A stretch of 64,000 bases of DNA from positions 2,294,001 to 2,358,000 of the forward strand of contig CAVNZM010000008.1 in the NCBI GenBank assembly GCA_963693365.1, given 5' to 3'. The notes under the pieces are model-generated. The model did not search any database, had not been told where the DNA came from, and saw nothing but the letters and a program-made list of their open reading frames with translations. This DNA comes from Amoebidium appalachense (lineage: Eukaryota > Ichthyosporea). A program made the position numbers and the translations under genes. Below are positions 16,411-37,248 of the stretch, piece after piece (positions within the stretch are counted from its first letter, which is position 1; each line of letters starts with the position of its first letter).

Positions 16411-17248
16411 GTAGTGAAAGTTGAGCTGCCAAAACTGTGCCCTCCACCCGCCAGCGTGGTACGGCAACACTTCTTCGTCTTTGTCTTGTGGTGGGTTCTT
16501 GAGTGGGTGCTTGTCTGGGATGGCAACAACAATGCACACTGTTTCAAAACTTACGGATTTACAGTCGTGGATTGCCAGCGCCGCAGCTACTCCCTCGGCG
16601 CCTTGACACTTCTTGACCAAGCGCGTGGGGCCGCGCGTGGGGCCGAGGCGCTGCTCTGTTGCAGAGAATGGGAAAAATGCGAAAATCCCTGTGGAATTTC
16701 AAAAATGATTTTGTGATTGATCGGCATACCTGGGCCGTTAACTAATTGCCGAATGCCGATGCCAGGATCAGACTCAGGGTCACAGAGAAAGTCCGACAAG
16801 TTTTGATGCAGCCGCCGCGGAAGAAGAACAACAACAACAACAACAAGAAAACAAAACAAAACAAAAAAAACAAAAAAAAACAAACAAAAAAAAAAAAAAA
16901 AAAAAAAAAAACGCACACACATTACATATTACTTGACGCTAGCAAATATTACATAATAATTGACGCTAGCATCCAGCGTGGAGCATCAATTAACCGCTTT
17001 ATGAATATATCTATTGATGAATAGTAGCCAATAAGTTTATTAATTTTGCGTTCTGATTGGAAGGTATTTATAGGCGCTGGCACCATGGCAATGGGCTTTA
17101 GCCCATCTCTCTGAGTTTGAAGTGTTTTCAAATTCGCATCTTCCTCTGACAAGACACCACCACTAGCAGGAGTAACGATAAGTGTGGGGCTTGGCATGTT
17201 CGAATCAGTGTTTGCGCTCGAGGAGCTGTAGTTGGCGTGAGCTGCCAT
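16411..17248 (-). pseudogene. Rolling-stone-like membrane protein, copy A, broken fragment
   Basis: The first exon of the family starts at ATG 17248-17246 and its N-terminal sequence (SANTDSNMPSPTLIVTPASG) is almost identical to copy C. Homology stops after LKTL near 17128, resumes at about 16571 (DCKSVSFETVCIVVAIPD) and ends at FWQLNFHY at 16411. The roughly 550 bp between holds unrelated A-rich DNA, and none of the three later exons follows. It is a 5' remnant interrupted by an insertion. Its upstream flank also matches that of copy C, so a duplication covering the promoter is likely. Confidence 0.75.
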
Positions 17249-17625
17249 TATAGCGGGTAGGCGATTGCTGTGGAATAAGCGGAACACAAAAAAACAACAC
17301 AAAAAGGTAAAAAGCATTTGTGGAAGATTAAAGTACGTTGAAGTACTGGTTACAAAAGAGCTGCCTTGCACAAGCACGAATCAAATTGTAGTACACTACG
17401 AACTCCTTTTGTTCTCGCTAAGAAATACTATAAAACATGTGGCTAGTTCACGATGGGCTTATCAGTAGTAGTATGTACATGGGCAACCCATAAAAGGCAA
17501 TAAGCATATGGTGCCGAGGAAAAAATAGTCATCATAGGTGAGCCCATCTAGTTACCCTTTTTGCATTTTGCCGCGAGCTTCTATCGGGCAACGTGCACAA
17601 AGAAACACGCCGTCCACACAATTAA

Positions 17626-19489
<1,864 letters not shown>

Positions 19490-19592
19490 GATAGCGGGTA
19501 GTCGATTGCTGCTGGAACAGCCCAAACACAATTCGAACAATAGAATGCAGCGAGAATGGTTTTTCAAGCTTTTCAAATGAGTGCGTGTCGGA

Positions 19593-19625
19593 GTATATAC
19601 TTGTTGGTGCGAGCATACAACCAAT
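19593..19625 (-). promoter_or_regulatory. TATA and CCAAT boxes of membrane protein copy B
   Basis: GTATATAC at 19593-19600 lies 104 bp before the ATG at 19489. A CCAAT box (plus strand CCAATCAC at 19621-19628) sits a further 20 bp upstream. Spacing suits a core promoter reading to the left. Confidence 0.5.
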
Positions 19626-20814
19626 CACAAGAGGCTGCAAAGCATTGTCCAATCGTTACAAAGCTGTCAGATCCACGAATCAGAAGGCTTTTGATCAGAT
19701 GACGGTGGTGTTGCAGCACTGCTCAAACAGCATCCTCCCCCCCCCCCCCCCCCCCCCTCCGCCCCCTCCTCCTTCTCCCTCCCTCCCCCCCCCCCCCCCC
19801 CTCCCCACCCCTACTATTTTCTGCTGCTTTTGATCACAGTACACAATCTTCCCTCTCCCTAAATATCACTCTAAGAGTCTACCTATAGCGTGACGATTAC
19901 CTAACTTTGACTGAGTCGCGAATCACGACATTCCACGCGGTCCAATCACACTGCACCGCCGCACCGCATTCCACAGCGCGCAGAGCGCACGGAGCAAAAA
20001 AAAAAAAAAAAAGGTTTAGTTGAGGTAGTTGATAGCACATTAATTATTTACGTAAGGCACCAGAAATTCCATACAAAAATACTAAAAGAAATAATTCTAA
20101 GCTGTTCACGATGGAAAGCGTAAACAAATATAAGAAGACTCCAAAAAGAATGTAAATTCTTGCAAATTGTTGCACGTGGAATCCGGCCCGTGGTCAGAGA
20201 CTCAGAGGGCCGTGCCACCAAGCCCAGTTGCAACTTGAGGCGACGCGTGCGCCGTGTGCCACACCTGGTCTAGCCCCGCTGTGGCCCCAATCCGTGGGTG
20301 TACATACAGAACAACCAGAGGATGTACTCTTGTAGCGTTCAATCTTGTTAATGCTTTACATCATGTACGGCGTTAAATGGTTTAAGTTTTTTGATTGCAA
20401 TGAGGGCACTTCTGGGTCGTGGAATGTAAAGATAGACATTCCAGAGATGACAACATGAGCCTTTTAGATCTTCATCAGGTTAGTACAGCCCAACATTATA
20501 AATTGTTTAATGTACAGAGGGTTTTGGAATCGTGATATTTCTTATGAAAATGGAATAATGTTTCTATAACAGTAATTTTGATTCAAGGGAAAGGAAAAAA
20601 GGAAGGGAAGGGGAAGAGGGTCTCTCAAGATGTGCATGGCAACAAAACCTTAGGAGCCTTCTGATTCGTGGATCTAACGGCTTTTTGGAGCTTTTTAGTC
20701 TCTTTCGATTGGCTGTAATGTCTAATCAACACGTAAATAAGCCTACACCCATTCACTTGTGTTGTTTCTTTGTGTTCCGCTAGCTTATTCCACAGCAATC
20801 GCCTACCCGCTATA

Positions 20815-22888
<2,074 letters not shown>

Positions 22889-23219
22889 CTAGATGGACTC
22901 ACCTCTGGGCACGCTACTAGCATGACCATGATGTTTATTGCCTTTTATAAGTTCCCCATGTACATATTACAGGTCATGAATTGAGCACACCTACCAATAT
23001 GAAATTTCTTAAGGAGAACAAAAAAAGTTCCGATAGCTTACTAATTTAGTGCATTTGCAAAGCAATTCTTTGCAAATAGTGCCGGGTTATAGCTTATGCC
23101 TTCAATTTGACTAATCATTCTAACTGACAACGTGGCACTGTGTGTATCCCGGAACCACCGAAATGTTTTGATAGAAACACTGTGCAAATGCATTTAAATT
23201 ACATCACCCGGAGATGAGT

Positions 23220-23264
23220 GTGAACGGAGTGTGTGTGTGCGTGTGTGTGTTTGTGTGTGTGTGT

Positions 23265-23315
<51 letters not shown>

Positions 23316-23775
23316 CGTGTATACGTGTCTTTGTGTGTGCCACGTGGGTGCGTGTGTGAGTGCGCGCATGTGTGCATGTATTTGTGCGAACTCGTGGCAG
23401 TGTGTGTGTGTGGGCGTGTGCATTTGCGTGTGTGTGCGTGTGCGTGTGCGTGTGTGCGTGCATGCCGTGTGCATGCGTGTGTGCGTGTGTGCGTGTGTGC
23501 GTGTGTGCATGCGTGCGTAAGTGCGAGTGTGCGCTCCCTCGCGTGTGCGTGCGTGCGTGCGTGCGTGCTGCTTGTGCGGTGCGGTGCGTGCGTGCGTGCC
23601 GCGTGTGCGGTGCGGCGCGTGCTTGCGTGCGTGTGTGCGTGCGTGCGTGTGTGTGTGCGTGCGTGCGTGCGTGCATCATCGTGCGTGCGTACGTGTGTGC
23701 GTGTGTGCGTGCGTGCGTGCGTGCGTGCGTGCGTACGTGCGTGCGTGCATGCGTGTGTACGTGTGTACACATGAT
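23220..23775. repeat. Alternating GT/GC block, Z-DNA-prone
   Basis: About 550 bp of almost strictly alternating purine and pyrimidine, with long GTGC/GCGT runs at 23540-23760. Confidence 0.9.
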
Positions 23776-23860
23776 TGCATGTGCGTGTGTGTCTTGTGTG
23801 TGTGTTTGGGAGGGAGGGGGGGGGATGGTTTGCAAGGGCGGTCATTGGTTCTTTCCCGCT

Positions 23861-24006
<146 letters not shown>

Positions 24007-24465
24007 AATTAAATTTTCATGATGCGGTTAGCCAAGCAGTGTCTCTTCGCTATCATCCATACAGGACAGTCGTGCTTTATACCAGACTGGCCTGGACTGG
24101 GCTCACCCAACAAGAAATATCCGAATTGAGAGAAATTGGAGCCTGAGGGGAGTAACAACCTTCTCGTCAGTTTCGCCTCCGTCGATAAACCATGGATTTA
24201 TTGAAAAAACTTCTATGAACGAATGGAAAAAACATCAAATACGATGTTTCTCCGTATTTTTGCGACTTAGTGCAATAAGGGACTGTTTGTTTACATAAGC
24301 ACGTGTAGATTTGTGCATAATTTGCCACGTGCACAGATTGCGTGCAAGTAAGCTACTTGGTCCTATATTGGGGAGGATAAGGGTCACGGCGTACTTGGAC
24401 GTCATAAGATTGGTTTCAACACACAGTCTTTCAGGTATTTGTAATATCCCCTCCTGCGCGCGCGC

Positions 24466-24520
<55 letters not shown>

Positions 24521-24925
24521 TGTGTGTGTGTGCAAGCTACCCAATTGCAACTTGGCACCGTGTCTGCAGACTCTGCTTGGCTGGAGCACACAAGGTTGAA
24601 TTTAGTGTGCATTTGACTTTACTGTGACATAAAAGTATATGTATGTGTGTGTGCACGTGGGTGGGACGGTGTGTAAATTGTTTGGCAGTGGAGAATGTGT
24701 CCAAGCACAAGATTCATAAAATGGGAGAAAGGAGAGTGGAAGGGAGGAAGGGGGGAGCGGGGGCCTTGGGGGGGGGGGGGGGGGGCGAGAGGGAGAGAGA
24801 GTGAGAGAGAGTGAGAGTGAGAGAGAGAGAGAAGAGAGAGAAAGAGAAAGAGAGAGGGAGGGAGAGAGAGAAAGAGAGAGAGTGTGTGTGTACATGTGTG
24901 TGTGCCGAAACAGAGATCCCGAAAG

Positions 24926-24933
24926 TATATAAA
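24926..24933 (+). promoter_or_regulatory. TATA box of the secreted protein gene
   Basis: TATATAAACAG lies about 170 bp before the ATG at 25099. The same 11 bases recur before the hydrolase gene (56797) and at 25792. Confidence 0.55.
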
Positions 24934-25098
24934 CAGAGCTTTCCTAAGTGCGCAAGATCTTTCCGAGTTGGACCCTTAAACAGGCCAATCTACTTCTCGG
25001 TGACCAGTCAGTTGAACGCAGTCAACACCAGAGCGGAAACAACCACTCGCTCAAAACCAGTCACCAAAGCATTAATCAAAGTACACCACACACACTAA

Positions 25099-25667
25099 AT
25101 GGCCAGCGCAATGCTCATTTTCGCCGCCCTTGCAGCTATTGCCAGCACGGCCCAGGCGCCTCCCTCTCCACCCGCTTCACCAGTGTGCCCTTCACCCTGC
25201 AGGACCAATACCCAACCTTTGACACCAGCTACAAGCTGCGACCTGACAAACGCCCCGGGCGCAGGTGTGCAGTGCAGTTCAGCCATTGCGCAGCTGTTTT
25301 CATCCCCGCTGGACTGTCAAAGCATCACTGGGCAGGCATGCGGCACCAACAACGATGCTGGCTCGTCCTTTGAAAACTGGTGGCAGGCCACCGCCGGCGC
25401 AGAGCCCGTTACGGGGCCTACGGGCAACTCCCCCACTTTCAGTGTCAAGGCGTTCGCAGCACCACTAGTGAACCCATGTGGTGCGAGTTCTCGTGCTCCC
25501 TGACAACTGATGCTTCGGCGTGGATGTGCGTGTCGGATGGCTGCGAGCAGACGCTCTACACCACACAGGAGGCATGCAAGGCCGACATTCGGAAGTTCTG
25601 TGCCATCCGGTCGTCTGAGGCATTTATGGACTGGTGGGAGGCACTTAATAAGATTAGCAGCTACTAG
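25099..25667 (+). CDS. Small secreted cysteine-rich protein with two related halves (frameshifted)
   Basis: The ATG opens a typical signal peptide (MASAMLIFAALAAIASTAQA) with likely cleavage after AQA. The mature part begins Pro-rich and carries the pattern C-x3-C, C, C-x13-C-x7-C-x9-F-x2-WW-x-A. That frame stops at 25503. From about 25465 a second frame carries the same pattern again (C-x3-C, C-x4-C, C-x10-C-x7-C-x7-F-x2-WW-x-A) to TAG at 25667. The two halves therefore belong to one protein of about 190 residues with an internal duplication, and a one-base shift between 25435 and 25480 separates them. A very short intron is possible but I see no good sites. I recognise no family; small secreted Cys-rich proteins often act outside the cell or in its wall. 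A TATA box stands upstream and there is no other exon. Confidence 0.6.
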
Positions 25668-25938
25668 TAGTTAAGACGATTTATTACAGTTAGTTATTAG
25701 CATCGTAAAACCGTACTTCGTATCCATCTTGCGCCTGTAGTAGGACATCCTTAGTAAATCTTTGAGAAGGGACTGTACGTGCAATTGTACATATATAAAC
25801 AGCGTAAACCCCCTGGGCCACATATATATCCGAATGACTGACTAGTCCTCCAATAAACACACTTTGCAAACAAATTTTAGCCTCAGCCAGATCAAGAAAA
25901 TATGCTTGCATGAACACTACCCCTATACTAAAGAAATC

Positions 25939-25972
<34 letters not shown>

Positions 25973-26159
25973 CTCTCTCTCTCTCTCTCCTCCCGAGGCT
26001 CCCGGGACCCTGAGGCTCTCCCCCGTCCGCTTGCCCCTACCCACCCACCCCTCCCTTGCCCTCACGAAATGTCCAGGAACCTCCCTCCTGATCCCTTTTT
26101 TTTTTTACATACTGCCTCCTTCTCTTTTGCAGCACACTCGCCAAATATCCTCAAAATAA

Positions 26160-26208
<49 letters not shown>

Positions 26209-27123
26209 ACCGGCACCCCCCCACCCCCTTCTGCACTTCTGCACCGCCCCTTCCTCTCCTCCCCCCTTTACCCCCTTCCCCCCTCCCCCAACAATTGCAA
26301 ACACGTCCACCCATGGCCAGCCTCCGGTTCCTCGTACGCGTGACTGTGCACATCTTTCCCTTCCTCTCTTCCCCAGACCCGGCCCACCTACGCAGCTTCG
26401 AACGACTATGTAGCTCGCTATAGCATTATGCGTGTGCAACAATCCTAGTAAAGCTTTCTCTGGCGCGCAAAAACCTATTACACTATAGGTACCCTCACTT
26501 CAACAGATGCATATGTACGTCACCAAGCAATTACTGTTTACTTCTGATGGCATTGCGATTGTGTACCTAACACAATGTAAGTTCATGAATTATTGCAACT
26601 AACATTATAGGCACACCAAGATATACTAAACACCCAACAACCCAAACACCTTCAAATCGAACAATTACAACAGTAACTATTAGACCGCCAAGTTAGTATA
26701 CACTATTTTTTCTTTGAGTAATACTATGAAAGCCAAGAGACACATCATTATGCTACATATTACTTGCCAAAACATCTAACACAAGTCATTCGCACAACAT
26801 CACTCAAGAAAGCAACAGAGAGGCATCACACACATGGTATCTACACATAAAGCAATAGCAATACAAATTTCATCCTATGCAGCAATTTCATACCGCACCA
26901 GGTAATCACCACACCCTACCCCATTTCAAAAACTGTCCACTTACGAACAGATTTTCATTATCAATACAACATAAATACTAAAACAACCTACGTTGCAGAG
27001 GTACAAAGATCAACACTAATTATATACGGTTAAAGATGAGATGGCAACAAATGTTTGTGTGTAAGTATGTGTGGGTGGGCGCACATCCAAAGGTTTTGTG
27101 TGTGTGCGTGCGTGCGTGCGTGC

Positions 27124-27178
<55 letters not shown>

Positions 27179-27462
27179 TGCGTGTGTGTGTGTGTGTGTA
27201 CCGCGTGTGCGTACCTCGTGTGCACGTGCGTGTGTGTATGTGTACACGTGTGTGTGTGCGTGTGGCTGTGTTCATGTGACTTTAAGCATGTCTATGTATA
27301 GCCAAGCCCGTTCAGGTGTGGGCAAACAGGTGCATGTGTCAACAACAAAAAACACCCCCTTCCCACAGTAACCCCCCTTCAACACCACCACCCACCCACA
27401 CACATGCAAGCCCAAGAAAACAGAGCATGCGTTAAGTCACACCCACCACCCAAGCCACCACC
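25668..27462. other. Spacer between secreted protein and zinc-cluster-like gene
   Basis: It contains a TATATAAACAG motif at 25792, poly-C/CT at 25940-25988, a poly-C block at 26161-26208, about 500 bp of AT-rich DNA without long open frames (26450-27000), and a GT/GC array (27094-27200). The 3' end of the minus-strand gene probably lies near the right edge. No gene is called. Confidence 0.5.
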
Positions 27463-32514
<5,052 letters not shown>

Positions 32515-34662
32515 GTCTAAGCTGTCCACACAGCACACACTAAACAGAGTGAAATGGGGCAACACTGGGGGTGTCCATTCGCGCCAACTAGAAATTTGTA
32601 ACTGCCTGCACTGAATTACAGGTCAAAGAGCCTAAACGAACTACGACGCATTTCCACCCGGAAAAAAGGTGGGAAGAGTTGACTTGGGTGAAGTTACCTA
32701 ACGTAGAAACTAGAAACGACCTGAAATAGTCCTTAGGAACCAACAGACAGCCGCCTTCGAATTGGACGAGAGAACGAAGGTCCCTGCAGCAGTTTTCTCC
32801 GTATCAAAATAGAAAAGCGGCGCCAAAAAAAAGTTTCTGCATATCATATTCAGAAAGGGGAAAAAAAAATTAGAAGCTAGGAAACGAAGCTGTGGAAGCT
32901 CCAGCTGGTTGTGAATACCACAGCGCTCAGAACCGAAGAGCAACATAAAAAAAAAAATTAAAAAAAAGTGCACGACCGTATGTAGGTGCAAGTTGCATGC
33001 GGCCTGGTGCTGCGAATGCGGTGTGACATGTTGTAGGCCTTTGCCCGGTATGACTGTGACATAGCCAAGAGGGGGGGGAACCTAAGAGAGCCAAATAAAA
33101 ATTGTTGGCTGCAAACGTAATTTAACTCAGCAGTATAATATTGGATTAGTTGCCATACTTTTGTAATTTGTTTTAGACATAAAATTTTGATTTGGTAAAA
33201 TGAAAATAAATCTTTAGGTAGCCATGGGCCACACGCCATCGTAATACCGTATGCCCGTTTTCAAAAGTTCGTAAATTGTCCCGATTGCTAGACCCCAAAT
33301 TCATGGAGAATAAGGGGACACCTCCCGTGAAACGATTGGTCGACAAGTTACCAATCGGGTTTGGGCAATGGTTGATCATCGAATTCCACGGTCACGCGGC
33401 AAAGGAGCTCCGATCAGCGACCACGTATACGCCTCGTAGACACCCACGTGTCAGCTTGAGTTTGAATATAATAATAACGTCAAAATCAAAAGGAATGAAT
33501 AATCTGAAGTTTTCACTTATAATTCTTAGGCACATTATTCCATTTATGGTTTAGCACCCTCGAGCACGGCTCTGCTAGTGCACACTTCACACAACTGCCC
33601 GGATTGGGGTAGAGTTTGGGGAGACGTTTAAGATTTGAGAAAAAGCCACAAACCCGATGTTGGCGCCCAAACAATAACTGTAGTCTAAAATTTTAGAATT
33701 GATACTAGATAATTGCATCGCAATATTGAGATCCAAGGATCAAGACAATCCTACAAACAAAGCGACACGGCTGTTTATGATACTAAAGCAATCACTGAGC
33801 ACTTATGCTTTCAAAAATATTTCTGTTTTTTTCGTATCCAATCAACACGGCTTCAAACGAGCCGCATATGGCCGGATACGTTTAACAGTTGCAGGAACTT
33901 TTGGCGCCAATGATTCCACAATAAACAAACACCGGCCCGTTTTCACGAGCAAGTTAGGGAACAACTTAAGAGAAAGAGAGATTGAATATAGTCTTTTCAT
34001 AGAAAGTTGTTGCCGTTTTATTAAATAGCATCAGGGAAGCGAGAAGGTAAAAAAGGAACAGAGATATGCCCCCCTTTTTGGTTGGAGGTAAAGTTCGGCT
34101 AGCCAAGAAATGAATGATAAGTTGTGAACTACTGCAGAGCACTAACTACCTTGAGAAGAGGAAAGTACTGAAATACTTTAAAGGCCAATTATAGCCACAA
34201 TATTCCTACTTTTTTTATTGTTTTATAAAAACTTATTCCAGCAGGCAAGTGCAGAAACCTAGAGGCAACAGGAGGAACAGTTACTTGTCGAAAAGTGTGA
34301 TAGGAAGAGAACGAGGGCGTGTGTCCAAAAGAAAAAAGGTGGGTGTAGGTGAGATAATTTGAAAAGCAAAAAGGAGAGGGGGGAGGGGGAAGGGGGGAGG
34401 GGAGAGAGAGAGGGAATTGGGGACTAGGGAGGGAGAGTGTTTGGGGCGGGGGGGCGGGGGGAGAGGGAGGGGGGAGGGAGAGGGAGGGGGGGGGTAGAGA
34501 GGGGAGGGGGGGGGGGGAAGAGAGAGAGAAGAGAGCGAGGGAGAGAGAGGAAGAGAGAGAAAAAAACGACGGCAATGGAAGGGGGGAGGAGTGGGGGTGG
34601 AGAATGAGAGAGAGGGGGCAGGGAGGTGGACACGGGAAATGCAGGGGGGGGGGGGGGGACGG

Positions 34663-34754
<92 letters not shown>

Positions 34755-34758
34755 GTAG

Positions 34759-34806
<48 letters not shown>

Positions 34807-35321
34807 TAGTTGGCAAGAGAGAGAAAGAGGGAGAGGGGGGGAAGGGAGAGAAGTGGGGGGGGGGAAGGGAGAGAAGGGGGGGGGGGGGGGGGGGGGGAAG
34901 AGATACAGTGTGTCTGTGCGTGAGAGAAGATGTTACCAAGAGCTACAGATAGGGTTGATTCTCATGCATCCAGAACGGGAACACAACAAAATAGTTCATA
35001 CCATACTCGAAAGATGATTACTGCGGTTGCACTATCACAGATTGTGGATGACACAGGGGACTCGAAAGCTGAGAAGGAAACCACGGCACAGAAGCGACTT
35101 GTGCAAGTAGCTTCATGTTGTTCCTGTATACTTTTCGTGGTTTCTTTCTTGCATCCAGACCTTTCGATGATCTAAAACTGTTACAAAAACCCACTCTAAA
35201 ACCTCATAAGAGACAAGCTGTGAAATTATGAATCGTTCCAAGCTGCAAGTGCCTAAGCGTATGTAACAGAACCGATATTGGGCTGTATTTTCCACTAATC
35301 TGGCCATTTTGCAGGAACAAC
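32515..35321. other. Divergent spacer upstream of zinc-cluster-like and flotillin genes
   Basis: The first 1.6 kb is AT-rich with short open frames of no known family (for example 33276-33554 and 33699-34028, both +). From 34375 it becomes purine-rich with (CA)n at 34670-34720, (GA)n at 34720-34804 and poly-G at 34878-34897. The flotillin 5' UTR probably ends with an acceptor TTTTGCAG at 35307-35314, eight bases before the ATG, so a non-coding first exon should lie in this spacer. Confidence 0.45.
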
Positions 35322-35479
35322 ATGGGCAACTCATTTTGTTACGTCGCGGGCCCAAACGAGGCTCTTGTTGTCTCAGGTGAGGATTCTCCAACCTTTGTTA
35401 ATTCTATCTTTACTTTTATATACTCAAGATTGGAGGTTAAGGGTAGAGGTCCAGGGGACAGGGTGCCTGCCCCGGGGGA

Positions 35480-35527
<48 letters not shown>

Positions 35528-35681
35528 ATATTGAATTTTTTTGTGAAGAAGTTGACCGAGGGTATGGTGTGACGGGGGACCAACATGAATCTTGTGCTTA
35601 TGCATAATGCGGCCAACTGTGTTATTGTTCTCCTAAATGAATATGACGGATTCCTAAAGACAGGCCGTGCCTGCCTTTCAA

Positions 35682-35721
<40 letters not shown>

Positions 35722-35922
35722 AAAAAAAAAAGGATAGAAGTGAAGGAAAAAATTAGAAAAATGTGCTTGAGCCTCAGTGTACGTACCCCCAGTCCACTCC
35801 CCATGTGTGTTTAGTTATCACCAAAGAACAAAATATCTCCCTCATTCTGTCTGCGTCAGTGACAACTAAATTGGACCCCCCTGGGCACCAACTCTTTCTC
35901 CACCACCAGATACGGACTGGGG

Positions 35923-36004
<82 letters not shown>

Positions 36005-36028
36005 TCACTCACAGACACACAGACACAT

Positions 36029-36114
<86 letters not shown>

Positions 36115-36967
36115 TATTGCGTTGATGTCCTAATCATTCCACCCCCATCCCCACCCCTTTCCCCTTACTATTTGTAGGTGGGCTCTGCAGCCAAGAGAAG
36201 AAGGATTTCGTTGTGGGTGGCTACACATGTATCTGCCCCATGACCACACAGGTTGACAGGTATGTAACCCCCCTCCCCAAGAAAGTAAAAATAAAATAAT
36301 AATAATAAATTAATAATTAAATAAAATAACAATAAAATAGCTATAAAATTGAAAATAAAAGCTAGGATTATAAGAATAAGAAAAGGGTTCCTGAATTTCA
36401 TGATCATGCCCCCTGTGTGTGCACAAATGTTTCACACACACACACCCTAAGGATCATACACCCGCACATGGCTGCTAGACAAACAGGCACATGTGCACAC
36501 ACTGAGACACACTTATACACCACGCACAGCTCCCCCCCCCCCCCCCCCCCCCCAAAAAAGGGAGAAAAATGCCACCAAATTGCACTCACCTTTTGCTTCT
36601 TCTTTCTCCCTTTCAAACAACTTTTAATTAACTTGTGTGGTGGTGGATGTTATTATGGAAGGTCATGATATGATATAAGCTATTTACATAAAAACGGGTT
36701 GGGGGGGAATGATATGGTGCCGTGCTGAATGTGATCTAAACATAACCCCTGGTGGGATGCAGACTTTCGTTGGAGATTATGACCGTCACTCCAGTGTGTG
36801 AGAAGGTCGAAACACTTAAGGGTGTGGCACTGACAGGTGGGTGTGTGTTGCCTGTTATGGGTGAATGTTGTTGCCTATTATGGGTGGGGGGGGGGGCTGC
36901 CTATTTGGGGTGGGTGTTGGCTGTATGGGTGGGCTTTGCGCATTATGGGCGGGTGATGGAGTAAGGA

Positions 36968-37003
<36 letters not shown>

Positions 37004-37064
37004 CTTTTCCTTTTTTTTTTTTTTTTTTTTTTTTTGTTCTTCTGAAGGAGTAAGGAGGGGGGGG

Positions 37065-37098
<34 letters not shown>

Positions 37099-37155
37099 CT
37101 TTTCCTTTTTTTTTTTTTTTTTTTTTTTTTTGTTCTTCTGAAGGAGTAAGGAGGA

Positions 37156-37189
<34 letters not shown>

Positions 37190-37198
37190 TCTTTTTCT

Positions 37199-37248
<50 letters not shown>

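Noticed and set aside
23194-23845. 213-codon His/Thr/Ala/Arg frames over the GT/GC block
   Set aside because: The same stretch is open on both strands in several frames because the repeat lacks stops; it is not a histidine-rich protein.
33276-34028. Two plus-strand frames of 92 and 109 codons in AT-rich DNA
   Set aside because: No domain, no splice signals and no promoter; length is within what chance gives here.
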